From the NCBI GenBank assembly GCA_965249185.1, contig CBDFLS010000002.1, positions 868,001-932,000 on the forward strand: a stretch of 64,000 nucleotides of DNA. Reading direction: 5' to 3'. This document shows, piece after piece, positions 43,307-51,615 of the stretch. The notes beneath the pieces were generated by a model. That model did not search any database, was not told the DNA's origin, and saw only the letters and a program-made list of their open reading frames with translations. Each line of letters opens with the position of its first letter. Position 1 is the first letter of the stretch. Source of the DNA: CBDFLS01 sp965249185. Its GTDB lineage: Bacteria > Chloroflexota > Dehalococcoidia > Lucifugimonadales > Australimonadaceae. Made by a program: the position numbers and the translations under genes.

Positions 43307-43507
43307 CTACCGCTTGGGCCTGGCTCTCCCATTGCCCTCGTGGGCTGGCGGCAACACACGTTCCCAGTCCAGCGCGTTCCCGCATGCCGGGCACGGCGCT
43401 GGAAACCGGGGACCGCCCCAGATGATATCGCCGGCCGAAATGCGCTGCTGCACTTCCTGGCCGGCGAAGCCGAAGACCACTTCCTTACGGCAGTCAGGAC
43501 ACCACAT
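43307..43507 (-). CDS. Small zinc-ribbon protein
   Basis: 66 residues with CPDC at 3-6 and CPAC at 39-42, a simple zinc ribbon with a basic tail. It lies 26 bp upstream of the HIT gene on the same strand. No family or function is recognised. Coding status is supported by spacing and the paired CxxC motifs only. Confidence 0.5.
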   Translation of the reverse strand: MWCPDCRKEVVFGFAGQEVQQRISAGDIIWGGPRFPAPCPACGNALDWERVLPPAHEGNGRARPKR

Positions 43508-43583
43508 GCCGCTCCTCCCGCGGGACGCTGGCCCCCGGCTTCCTTGGACAGGCGGTTAGGTGGGCGTGGCCCGTCGCGGTGCG

Positions 43584-43826
43584 TTAGCCGCTGCCCACGG
43601 CGAGACAGGTGACCGTGCGGATGATCCCGCTGATGGTGTGGACCTGCCCCGTCACCGTGTCCCCCACCGAATTCAGGTCGTTGGCCTCCAGCACGGCGAT
43701 GATATCGTAGGGTCCGGTGACCATGTCCACCGATGAGATCTCCGGGATCTTCTGCAGCGCGCTAACCACCTCACGGCTCTTGCCCACCGCCGTTTCGATA
43801 AGCACAAAGGCCTTGGTGCCCGCCAT
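43584..43826 (-). CDS. Stand-alone Lrp/AsnC ligand-binding domain protein
   Basis: 80 residues consisting only of the RAM (AsnC-type effector) domain: KAFVLIETAVGKSREVVSAL, then ISSVDMVTGPYDIIAVLEAND, VHTISGIIRTVTCLAV. There is no DNA-binding helix. Such single-domain proteins form oligomers that bind amino acids and may modulate full-length Lrp proteins. Start ATG follows GAGAGGT. It is divergent from rsmG. Confidence 0.8.
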   Translation of the reverse strand: MAGTKAFVLIETAVGKSREVVSALQKIPEISSVDMVTGPYDIIAVLEANDLNSVGDTVTGQVHTISGIIRTVTCLAVGSG

Positions 43827-43923
43827 GCGTTACCTCTCAGCCGTCGTTGATATGCGCCGCGCCCCTCGACGGCACGGGACGATGATATGCGGGCATGCCA
43901 GCGGCGTCAACGCGCATATCTCT

Positions 43924-43953
43924 TTGGCCCGCCCCGAAGGGGAATGGTATAAT
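43924..43953 (+). promoter_or_regulatory. Probable rsmG promoter
   Basis: TTGGCC (43924-43929), 18-bp spacer, TATAAT (43948-43953). The predicted start is around 43960, 3 bases before the TTG at 43963, so a leaderless message is possible if that codon is used. Confidence 0.5.
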
Positions 43954-43962
43954 CGGTCGGCT

Positions 43963-44697
43963 TTGGCAGGTGAGAGTGTCCAGCTAGAGGTGCTTCGCAC
44001 GGGGGCCCGGACCCTGGGCGTGGAGCTTTCGCCAGCCCAACTAGACCAGTTCCGGCGGTACCTGGCGGGACTTCTGGACTGGAACCCACGCAGCGGCCGC
44101 ACCTCTCCGAAGGCGCTGGCGGAGGCCGAGCGGGTGCACTTTCTGGACTCGCTGACGTTGGTCCCGCTCTTGAAACGCCGCCTCCCCGATGCGCGGCGGG
44201 TCGTCGATGTGGGGACGGGGGGCGGGTTTCCCGGCGTGCCGATCAAGCTGGCCATGCCCGGCCTGCGCCTGGTGCTGGTGGAGGCCACGCGGAAGAAGGC
44301 GGACTTTCTGAGGTGGCTGGTGGCCGAGCTGGGGCTCGAGGATGTCGAGGTGCTGGCCCAGCGGGTGGAGGATGTGGCCCACCTGCCGTCGTACCGGGAG
44401 GGCTTCGATGTGGCTATCGCCCGGGCCCTGGGGAGCCTTCCGGCCGTCCTGGAGCTGACGCTCCCCCTCTGCCGGACCGGCGGCCTGGTGATCGCGCCCC
44501 GCCGTGGCGACGTGGCCGCCGAGGTGGCCGGGTCCGCTCGCGTCCTGGAGGCGCTGGGCGGGCGGCTGGAGGCGGTGGAGCCGGTGACCGCGCCGGGGCT
44601 TGGGGAGGGCTCGGAGCTCGTGGTGGTCGAGAAGGTGGCCCCCACGCCGGACCACTATCCACGACGGCCGGGAATGCCGGCCAAGCGCCCCCTCTAG
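43963..44697 (+). CDS. rsmG: 16S rRNA (guanine527-N7)-methyltransferase
   Basis: About 244 residues. Typical opening EVLRTGARTLGVELSPAQLDQF and RVHFLDSLTLVPLL, SAM motif VVDVGTGGGFPGVPIKLAMP, then LVLVEATRKKADFLRWL and FDVAIARALGSLP. It methylates G527 in the 530 loop of 16S rRNA. The segment after the first helix reads WNPRSGRTSPKALAE where WNxxxNLT is usual. The start is uncertain: TTG 43963 (just downstream of a promoter) or GTG 43990; the domain itself begins at the latter. Confidence 0.85.
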   Translation: MAGESVQLEVLRTGARTLGVELSPAQLDQFRRYLAGLLDWNPRSGRTSPKALAEAERVHFLDSLTLVPLLKRRLPDARRVVDVGTGGGFPGVPIKLAMPGLRLVLVEATRKKADFLRWLVAELGLEDVEVLAQRVEDVAHLPSYREGFDVAIARALGSLPAVLELTLPLCRTGGLVIAPRRGDVAAEVAGSARVLEALGGRLEAVEPVTAPGLGEGSELVVVEKVAPTPDHYPRRPGMPAKRPL

Positions 44698-44725
44698 CGC
44701 GGGGTAGAGGAGCCGAGGAGCGTTC

Positions 44726-45877
44726 GTGAGCAGACCTGGGAAGAACAAGGAGAGCGGCTTGGAGGGAGAGCGTCCGAGGCTTTTTCTCGGACGGCGCCTG
44801 TTCCGGGTGCCGACGCTTCTTCCCTTGGCGGTAGTAATCATCGTGGTGGCCCTGCTGGTCACCCGGTTCGACCTGGACTGGGGACGCACCTGGGAGGTGC
44901 TCCGCCACAGCAACGCCTGGTGGCTCGTTCTGGCGGTCCTGGCCCACTACACCACCTTCATCTTCCGGGGCGCGCGGTGGCGGCTGCTACTGGCCAACGC
45001 CGGGCGCGGCGTTGGCCCATCCCGGCCGGTGCCGTCCACCCTGCACTGTGGGGGTCTGATTCTGATGGGCTGGTTCGTCAACTCCGTCACCTGGTTCCGG
45101 CTGGGAGACGCCTACCGGGCCCACGCCTACTCGTCGGACACCGGCACCGGCTTCGCGCGGACCATGGGCACCGTCGTGGCGGACCGGGTGGTAGACGTGG
45201 CCGTGGTCTTCAGCATGATGACGGCCGCCGTGGTCACCCTTTACGTGGGAGGGCAGGTACGGCCCTCCCCCATCTTCGTCGCGATCGGAGCGGTGCTGCT
45301 GGCGGCGGGCCTCTCCGGCCTGGTGGCGATGTATCTTCTGAGGCGGTGGGTGGCGCACAGGCTTCCCGAGCGAGTTGAGGCCGCCTACCAACGCTTCCAC
45401 GCGGGGACCATGGGCAGCTTCGGGCGGCTTCACCTGGTCTTCCTCCTGGGCGTGCTCGGCTGGCTGTCGGAGGTAGGGCGGCTGTTCCTGGTGCTCAAGG
45501 CCCTGGGCATCCCGATGGCCCTGGGGCTGGTGATCTTCGTGCCGCTGGCCAGCGGGCTCCTCTCGGCGGTGCCGCTGACCCCCGGCGGACTGGGCGTCGT
45601 GGAGGCGGGCGTCACCGGCCTGCTCGTGCTCTCCATCGCATACGAAGAGGCCCTGGCCGTGGCGCTGCTCGACCGGTCCATCAGCTACCTGAGCATCGTC
45701 ATCATCGGGGGGATGGCCTTCGCGCTGCGGCAGGCCCGTACGGCGCGAAAGCCGTCCGGCGGCCCGGGACGGTCCGGGAGCGTCGGGGCTGGTCCCCTGG
45801 CGAGCACGCCGGCCTCCGCGAGAAGGGGCGGCTCCACCCTCCAGCGGGAGCGGGAGGCCGACACCCGGCGCTCATGA
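44726..45877 (+). CDS. Flippase-like integral membrane protein (LPG synthase TM / AglD-type)
   Basis: 383 residues with about eight hydrophobic helices, from VPTLLPLAVVIIVVALLVTR to ISYLSIVIIGGMAFAL. Family marks are FRGARWRLLL, GWFVNSVTWFRLGDAYRAHA and SAVPLTPGGLGVVEAGVTGLL. The UPF0104/flippase-like family includes proteins that move or modify lipid-linked molecules; function here is not assignable. The C-terminal 50 residues are basic and low-complexity. GTG start with GAGGAGC upstream; its stop overlaps the next gene's ATG. Confidence 0.8.
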   Translation: MSRPGKNKESGLEGERPRLFLGRRLFRVPTLLPLAVVIIVVALLVTRFDLDWGRTWEVLRHSNAWWLVLAVLAHYTTFIFRGARWRLLLANAGRGVGPSRPVPSTLHCGGLILMGWFVNSVTWFRLGDAYRAHAYSSDTGTGFARTMGTVVADRVVDVAVVFSMMTAAVVTLYVGGQVRPSPIFVAIGAVLLAAGLSGLVAMYLLRRWVAHRLPERVEAAYQRFHAGTMGSFGRLHLVFLLGVLGWLSEVGRLFLVLKALGIPMALGLVIFVPLASGLLSAVPLTPGGLGVVEAGVTGLLVLSIAYEEALAVALLDRSISYLSIVIIGGMAFALRQARTARKPSGGPGRSGSVGAGPLASTPASARRGGSTLQREREADTRRS

Positions 45878-46806
45878 AGAAGAGAGAGTCCGTTGGGTTC
45901 ATCGGTCTGGGGATCATGGGGGCGCCCATGGTCCGCAACCTGTGCAAGGCGGGGTTCGCTCCGGTGGTGTGGAACCGGACGCGCGCCAAGGCCGAGGCGA
46001 TGGTGGCCGAGGGCGTCACCGTCGCCGAGTCCCCCCAGGCCGTGGCGCAAGCGGCGCCGGTGGTCATCACCATGGTGACCGATACGCCGGACCTTCTGGA
46101 GGTGGTGGAGGGACCCAATGGGGCGGCGCGGGGGATGGTCTCCGGCTCCGTGCTCATCGATATGAGCACCGTCTCGCCCAGCGTTACCCAGGAGCTGGCG
46201 GCACGCTTGGGGGAGAAGGGCGTGGCCATGCTGGACGCGCCGGTCAGCGGAGGCTCCTGGGGCGCCCAGCAGGGAACCCTGGCCATCATGGTGGGGGGCG
46301 ATGAGCAGATCTTCCAGCGGTGTCTCCCCATTTTTCAGGCCATGGGCCAGCGCATCACCCATATGGGGCCCGTGGGCATGGGCCAGACCACGAAGCTGGT
46401 GAACCAGGTGCTGGTGGTGGGCACCTGCGCCGCCGTGGCCGAGGCCCTGGTCTTCGCCGCCGCCCACGGCAGCGACCTGGAGCGGACCATCGAGGCGGTC
46501 GCCCAGGGGGCCGCGGGCTCCTGGCAGCTCCAGAACCTCGGGCCCCGCATGGCCCGGGGCGATTTCGCTCCCGGCTTCATGGTGAAGCTCCAGCAGAAGG
46601 ACCTGCGGCTCGTTATGGAGGCGGCCCAGGAGCGCAAGCTGCCCCTGCCCATCGCATCGCTGGTGCGCCAGCTCTACACCTCCCTGGAGGCCGCCGGAGC
46701 GGGCGAGGAGGGCACCCAGGCCCTCATCAAGGTGTTCCAACAGCTCGCCGGCGCGGACGCACGCCAGCCCCGGTCCGATCCGGGCCAGCCGCCTCCGGCC
46801 ACTTAG
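45874..46806 (+). CDS. NAD(P)-dependent beta-hydroxyacid dehydrogenase (GarR/HIBADH family)
   Basis: 310 residues. Rossmann start VGFIGLGIMGAPMVRNLCKAG, substrate-binding DAPVSGGSWGAQQGTLAIMVGG, and catalytic-Lys region VGMGQTTKLVNQVLV (Lys near 170). The family oxidises 3-hydroxyisobutyrate, tartronate semialdehyde partners or related acids; the substrate is undetermined. The ATG overlaps the preceding stop (ATGA), so the two genes are translationally coupled. Confidence 0.85.
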   Translation: MKKRESVGFIGLGIMGAPMVRNLCKAGFAPVVWNRTRAKAEAMVAEGVTVAESPQAVAQAAPVVITMVTDTPDLLEVVEGPNGAARGMVSGSVLIDMSTVSPSVTQELAARLGEKGVAMLDAPVSGGSWGAQQGTLAIMVGGDEQIFQRCLPIFQAMGQRITHMGPVGMGQTTKLVNQVLVVGTCAAVAEALVFAAAHGSDLERTIEAVAQGAAGSWQLQNLGPRMARGDFAPGFMVKLQQKDLRLVMEAAQERKLPLPIASLVRQLYTSLEAAGAGEEGTQALIKVFQQLAGADARQPRSDPGQPPPAT

Positions 46807-46821
46807 GCGTTTCAGGGGACC

Positions 46822-47751
46822 ATGACTAACGAGCCTCCAGTGATCCAGGTCCAGGGCCTGGTGAAACGGTTCGGCGACCTCACCGCCGTGGACGACGTCT
46901 CCTTCGAGGTCCGCCGGGGCGAGGTGTTCGGCATCCTGGGGCCCAACGGCGCCGGCAAGACCACCACGCTGGAGTGTATCGAAGGCCTCCTGAGCCCCAC
47001 CGCGGGGCGCACCACGGTCCTGGGTATCGACACCCACCGGGAGCCGGAGCGGGTCAAGCAGCGCATCGGCGTCCAGCTCCAGGCCTCGGCCTACTTCGAC
47101 AAGCTCACGCTCAGGGAGATCCTGCACCTCTTCGGCCGCTTCTACCGGCGCCGCCTTCCCCCCGATGGCCTGCTGGAGAGGGTTGAGCTGTTGGAGAAGG
47201 CCGACACCACCGTGGGCAAGCTCTCCGGCGGACAGAAGCAGCGCTTCACCATCGCCGCTACGATGGTCAACGACCCCGAGCTGGTCTTTCTGGACGAGCC
47301 GACCACTGGCCTGGACCCCCAGGCAAGACACAATCTGTGGGACCTCATTCAGGCCATCCACGCCGAGGGGCGCACCGTGGTGCTGACCACCCATTACATG
47401 GAGGAGGCGGAGTCCCTCTGCCAGCGGGTGGCCATCATGGACCGAGGGAAGGTGGTGGCGCTGGACACGCCCGCCAGCCTGGTCCGCTCGCTGCCGGTGC
47501 CCTACCGGGTGCGAGGCGTCCTGGAGGGAGGGGGCGCATCGCCACGGTTCGAGGCCCTCGCCGCCGTGCTGGAGGCGCATGGGGAGGAGGACGGCGCTTT
47601 CACCCTCCACTCGTCGGACGCCAGCCGGACGCTGCCCGCGCTGCTGGACCTGGTCGGCCGTGAGGGGCTGCGGCTGACCCACCTGGAGGTGCTGACCGCC
47701 GACCTGGAGGACGTGTTCCTCACCATCACGGGCCGAAGGCTGAGGGAGTAG
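46822..47751 (+). CDS. ABC transporter ATP-binding protein (DrrA/CcmA type)
   Basis: 309 residues. Walker A GILGPNGAGKTTTLECIEGL, Q-loop region GVQLQASAYFDKLT, signature KLSGGQKQRF, Walker B LVFLDEPTTGLDP and H-loop VVLTTHYMEEAE are all present. The C-terminal 80 residues form the DrrA-type regulatory extension. It pairs with the ABC-2 permease 16 bp downstream as an exporter. Substrate unknown; multidrug or lipid export are common for the family. Confidence 0.9.
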   Translation: MTNEPPVIQVQGLVKRFGDLTAVDDVSFEVRRGEVFGILGPNGAGKTTTLECIEGLLSPTAGRTTVLGIDTHREPERVKQRIGVQLQASAYFDKLTLREILHLFGRFYRRRLPPDGLLERVELLEKADTTVGKLSGGQKQRFTIAATMVNDPELVFLDEPTTGLDPQARHNLWDLIQAIHAEGRTVVLTTHYMEEAESLCQRVAIMDRGKVVALDTPASLVRSLPVPYRVRGVLEGGGASPRFEALAAVLEAHGEEDGAFTLHSSDASRTLPALLDLVGREGLRLTHLEVLTADLEDVFLTITGRRLRE

Positions 47752-47767
47752 TCCGGGAGCGGGCGTC

Positions 47768-48844
47768 ATGCTGCCAATCCTCATTTTCGCCAACCTAAAG
47801 ATGCTGGTCCGCGACCGGCAGGCTACCTTCTGGATCCTTGCATTTCCGCTCATCTTCGTGGTGATCTTCGGCCTCTTCCAGGTAGGCGCGCCGTCCACCA
47901 GCGACCTCGGCGTGATCGACCACGCCCAGGACTCCCTCTCGCGCCAGCTCGTGGAAAATCTCCGTCAGGTGGAGCAGTTCCAGGTGCAGGAGTTCCAGGA
48001 TGAGGAGCGGGCCAGGCGGAGCCTCGAGGACGGCGACTTGGACGACCTGGTCATCATCTCCGCGGGACTGGCCCAGGCGGTGGAGAGCGGCACACCCGTG
48101 GCCATAACGATGGTCTACCAGGAGGGGGCCCCCACCTCCCTGCGCGCCGTTGGCACCATGCAGCGGTTTCTGGACCAGGCGAATCTGAGACTGGCGGATG
48201 CCCCGAGCCTCCTGGAGTTGAGCCCTCAAGGTCTGCTGGCCAATCCGGTGGACTATTTCGATTTCCTGCTGCTGGGGATCGTGGGCATGGGAGTGATGAC
48301 CTTCTCCATCATCGGCATCGCCACGGTGATAGCCCTGTACAAGAAGCAGAAGATACTGCAGCGGATCATGGCCACGTCCCTGCCGGTCCGCACCTTCTTC
48401 GCGGGGATGATCATCGCCTACCTAGTGGTCTCGGTGGTCCAGACGGCCATCATCCTGGCGGCGGGAGTCACTCTCTTCGGCGCGACCATCTACGGCAACT
48501 ACGTCTACATAGGGCTGCTCGTGGTGCTGGGCAACCTGATCTTCCTCAGCATCGGCTTCATCGTCGGGGCGGTCGCCAAGAGCGTCCAGGCGGCCAGCGG
48601 TCTGGGCAACGCCGTGGCCCTGCCCTTGATGTTCCTCTCCGGCACCTTCTTTCCCATCGATGACCTGCCGGTGGCCGTCTCCACCGTGGTGCAATACCTC
48701 CCGCTGGCGCCGCTGCTGGAGGCGCTCCGGGGCGTGGCCCTGGACGCGAAGCCCTTCTGGGAGTTCCCGCGGGAGCTGGCCCTGCTCGCCGGGTGGACGG
48801 TTGTCACCTCGTTGGTGGCGGTGCGGGTGTTCCGGTTCAGATAG
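47768..48844 (+). CDS. ABC-2 type transporter permease
   Basis: 358 residues. An N-terminal helix (RQATFWILAFPLIFVVIFGL) is followed by an extracytoplasmic domain of about 130 residues, then five or so helices (LLLGIVGMGVMTFSIIGIAT, LVVSVVQTAIILAAGVTL, ALPLMFLSGTFFPIDDLPVA). The FLSGTFFPIDxLP motif is typical of ABC2_membrane_3 permeases. It works with the ATPase encoded just upstream. Confidence 0.88.
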   Translation: MLPILIFANLKMLVRDRQATFWILAFPLIFVVIFGLFQVGAPSTSDLGVIDHAQDSLSRQLVENLRQVEQFQVQEFQDEERARRSLEDGDLDDLVIISAGLAQAVESGTPVAITMVYQEGAPTSLRAVGTMQRFLDQANLRLADAPSLLELSPQGLLANPVDYFDFLLLGIVGMGVMTFSIIGIATVIALYKKQKILQRIMATSLPVRTFFAGMIIAYLVVSVVQTAIILAAGVTLFGATIYGNYVYIGLLVVLGNLIFLSIGFIVGAVAKSVQAASGLGNAVALPLMFLSGTFFPIDDLPVAVSTVVQYLPLAPLLEALRGVALDAKPFWEFPRELALLAGWTVVTSLVAVRVFRFR

Positions 48845-48904
48845 GGGTGGGACCGTTGCAGGGCCGGCGCTGAGAAACCGGCGTGAGATTGGCTGAAATA
48901 GGCC

Positions 48905-48935
48905 TTGACGAATGACTGACGTTCAGTCATATTAT
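48905..48935 (+). promoter_or_regulatory. tetR promoter with 19-bp operator (O1)
   Basis: TTGACG at 48905-48910 and CATATT/TATTAT near 48928-48935. The perfect palindrome ATGACTGA-CGT-TCAGTCAT (48912-48930) covers the spacer. It is the best of three copies of the same operator around the tetR gene. Confidence 0.75.
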
Positions 48936-48966
48936 GGCGAGTATCCGCTGATGAGAGGAGAGCGCG

Positions 48967-49575
48967 GTGACTGCGACCAAGGGAAGAAGGACCGAAAGCG
49001 AACCAGTGCGAAGGGCACAGCTACTCAGAGCAGCTCGCAAGGTGTTCCGTGCAAAAGGATACGGCGGAGCGACTGTCTCGGAGATCGTGCGTGAGGCAGG
49101 GGTGGCCCAAGGGACTTTCTATCTCTACTTCCCGTCGAAGAGGGACATCGCCGTGTCCCTGCGTGACGGGCTGATGGAGACCATGGCTCAGGCGGTGATA
49201 ACCGCTGTGAAATCGCGCACGTCCTTTGAGGACCGGCTCGAATCGCTTATCGCAGCAGGCTTCAAGGTAGCTCGAAGGAATGCTGACCTCTTCAGGCTGG
49301 CGTTCATAGGAGCTGACGAAACGTACCCGGAGATGCACAGCGAGTCCCCGGAGCACGCCTCGTTATTGAGAGCTACTACGGATCTTTTCAGGGGTGCGGT
49401 CGACGCCGGGGAGATGGAGGCGATGGACCCGGAGATCGCGGCTCGGCTGGCACTTGGCTTGGTTCAGCATGCCATCATCGAGGCCTTTGTCTTTGGTGAG
49501 GGAGATGAGTCGGACCGGCTTGAGCAAGGTGTTTCCGCGCTGCTTTTGAATGCGCTAAGACGAAGAACCGGCTAG
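48967..49575 (+). CDS. TetR-family transcriptional repressor
   Basis: 202 residues. N-terminal HTH: RAQLLRAARKVFRAKGYGGATVSEIVREAGVAQGTFYLYFPSKRDI, a textbook TetR domain. The C-terminal helical ligand domain is variable. GTG start with GAGAGGAGAG upstream. Operator copies lie ahead of its own gene and of the downstream MFS gene, so it should repress both until a compound binds. Confidence 0.9.
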   Translation: MTATKGRRTESEPVRRAQLLRAARKVFRAKGYGGATVSEIVREAGVAQGTFYLYFPSKRDIAVSLRDGLMETMAQAVITAVKSRTSFEDRLESLIAAGFKVARRNADLFRLAFIGADETYPEMHSESPEHASLLRATTDLFRGAVDAGEMEAMDPEIAARLALGLVQHAIIEAFVFGEGDESDRLEQGVSALLLNALRRRTG

Positions 49576-49592
49576 GGTTTTTTTGCACCGCA

Positions 49593-49729
49593 ATGACTGA
49601 GGGCCAGTCATACTTATGGAGGATAGAGTAGTAGGGGTTTTGGCCATGGCAAGAGCATCAACCCTACCGATTACAAGAGGCTGCAAAGAGCCTGCTATTT
49701 TTACCACGTGCTGACTGAGAGTCAGTCAT
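49593..49729 (+). promoter_or_regulatory. Two further TetR operators (O2 49593-49611, O3 49711-49729)
   Basis: O2 reads ATGACTGA-GGG-CCAGTCAT and O3 CTGACTGA-GAG-TCAGTCAT. Each is 19 bp with one mismatch to the perfect O1 palindrome, and the centres are 118 bp apart. Both lie in the 190-bp gap between tetR and the MFS gene. Bases after each (ATTATGG, ACTTATGG, ATCTCTGG) may be -10 elements. Confidence 0.75.
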
Positions 49730-49766
49730 ATCTCTGGATGGAATCACCGAGAAAGGGGAAAGTCAG

Positions 49767-51422
49767 ATGAGAACAGCAGAGGGAAACGAGCCCAGGTTAA
49801 GCAATCAAGAGAGCCGCGAAAAGGCAGAGTCGCGCATTTACCGGAGGCGCTGGTGGATGCTCGCAGTAGTTTCGGTCACTGTCGTGTTAGCAACCATCGA
49901 CGAAACGATTCTCAACGTTGCCCTCCCGTCGCTGCAGCGAGACCTTGGAGCGTCGGCTTCGTCGATGCTGTGGATGGTCAACTCGTACATGCTGGTCTTC
50001 GGTGGCTTGCTCTTGATGATGGGCGGTGTCGGAGACCGGTTCGGACGGGCCCGGATGCTGCGTTTTGGGCTTGCGGTGTTCGCCCTTTCTTCGCTGGGCG
50101 CGGCGCTGGCGCAATCTCCGGCGCAACTGATCGGGGCCCGGGCAATTATGGGCATGGGCGGAGCGATGATGATGCCGGCGACCCTCGCCGTCATCGTAAA
50201 CGTGTTCGAAGAAAAGGAGAGGCCGAAAGCGATCGCGATATGGGCGATGATGGCAGGGATCGGCGTCGCGCTTGGACCGGTCCTTGGAGGGGCGCTACTC
50301 AAGTACTTTTACTGGGGGTCGGTGTTCCTGGTGACCGTGCCGATTGCCGGGATTGCGATTGTAGCAAGCCTATTCCTCGTGCCGGATAGCCGAGACCCCG
50401 AGAGCAGGCCACTCGACATTCCGGGAAGTCTTCTATCGATGGGAGCGGTCTCTGCTCTGATCCTCGCCGTCATCGAGGGTCCCGCGTGGGGGCTCACGTC
50501 CCCGCAACTCGCCATTACGGTAGCCGCGGCGGTCATCTTAGGCTTGGGCTTCGTCCTGCGGGAGAGGCAAGCGGCATACCCGTTGCTGGACTTTGCGCTG
50601 TTCCGGCTGCCGCGGTTTTGGACCGGAGCAGTCGCTGTAAGTCTGGCGTTCTTCTCGCTGGTCGGCTTCATTTTCGGCTTCACGCAGTACCTCCAGTTCG
50701 TTCAGGGATACACTCCGCTGGCTGCGGGGATTCGATTCCTGCCGATGGCGGGAGGCTTCATGGTCGGCGCTATAGCCAGTGAGGAATTGGCGCGCCGCTT
50801 CGGCACCACCAGAGTCGTGGTAGCTGGACTCGGTATCATGACTGCTGCGATGCCGCTCGTACTCCTCTGGGGGATGGACACTTCCTACCTGGTGATCGGG
50901 TCTGTTGTGGGCGTGAGCGCGCTGGGCGTAGGTCTGGTTTTCGCTCCGGCAGCCGCAGCGGTCATGGGTGCGGTTGATGCAGCGAAGGCGGGAGTTGGGT
51001 CAGCTATGAATGACGTGACCCAGATGCTGGCAGGCGCGTTCAGTATCGCCGTGGTTGGATCCGTGATGTATGCGATTTACGCCGCCAAGCTCGGGGACGC
51101 TGTGGCATCGCTGCCTGCCGCGGCGGGAGAAGCGGTGCGAGATTCAATCGGGGCGGCAGTTCAGGTGGCGGCCTCGCTGCCGCAAGAGGAAGCGCTCGCC
51201 CTAGCCACCGCTGCGAAGTCGGCATTCACGGATGCGCTGGGTCTGGCGGTGCTGATTGGCGCCGGGTTCTCGCTCGTCGGGGCGCTGATCGTTGCTAGGT
51301 TCATGCCGGCCCGGGACGCGGTAATTGGAGAGGCGCTCACCCGGCGTGACGGGCCGAGGGTGGATGAGGCCCCCGTCGGCGATGTGGCTCTCGCGCCGGT
51401 GCCTGTCCGCATCGACGGATAG
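49767..51422 (+). CDS. MFS efflux transporter, DHA2 (EmrB/QacA) family
   Basis: 551 residues with about 14 predicted transmembrane helices. Motif A GGVGDRFGRARMLRFGL, motif D1-like ATIDETILNVALPSLQRDL, and motif C around MAGIGVALGPVLGGALL are present. The DHA2 branch exports drugs and lipophilic cations using the proton gradient. ATG follows GAGAAAGGGG. It is controlled by the TetR gene upstream and followed by a strong terminator. GC is lower than in the surrounding core, suggesting the two-gene unit was acquired. Confidence 0.9.
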   Translation: MRTAEGNEPRLSNQESREKAESRIYRRRWWMLAVVSVTVVLATIDETILNVALPSLQRDLGASASSMLWMVNSYMLVFGGLLLMMGGVGDRFGRARMLRFGLAVFALSSLGAALAQSPAQLIGARAIMGMGGAMMMPATLAVIVNVFEEKERPKAIAIWAMMAGIGVALGPVLGGALLKYFYWGSVFLVTVPIAGIAIVASLFLVPDSRDPESRPLDIPGSLLSMGAVSALILAVIEGPAWGLTSPQLAITVAAAVILGLGFVLRERQAAYPLLDFALFRLPRFWTGAVAVSLAFFSLVGFIFGFTQYLQFVQGYTPLAAGIRFLPMAGGFMVGAIASEELARRFGTTRVVVAGLGIMTAAMPLVLLWGMDTSYLVIGSVVGVSALGVGLVFAPAAAAVMGAVDAAKAGVGSAMNDVTQMLAGAFSIAVVGSVMYAIYAAKLGDAVASLPAAAGEAVRDSIGAAVQVAASLPQEEALALATAAKSAFTDALGLAVLIGAGFSLVGALIVARFMPARDAVIGEALTRRDGPRVDEAPVGDVALAPVPVRIDG

Positions 51423-51446
51423 ATGCGCCGGGGAGCCGGCTCTCTG

Positions 51447-51482
51447 GAAGGGACCCCCGTCGATCTCGGCGGGGGTCCCTTC
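51447..51482 (+). terminator. Terminator after the MFS gene
   Basis: Perfect 13-bp stem GAAGGGACCCCCG / CGGGGGTCCCTTC with a 10-base loop, 25 bp beyond the stop. The T-rich tail (TCTCC) is short. Confidence 0.75.
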
Positions 51483-51615
51483 TCCATTGACGATAGCGCC
51501 CGCCTCGCTTGGCACCGGATGGGTCGTGGGGTAGAGTGGGGGCCGGCTTCGCTCCGAGCGCACCCATGCTCCCGCCGCCAGGTACGGCGAGACCGGCGGA
51601 CCCCCTGCTACAGTG

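Noticed and set aside
45685..47898. 737-codon minus-strand frame
   Set aside because: It runs antisense across three well-supported genes and has no recognisable domain.
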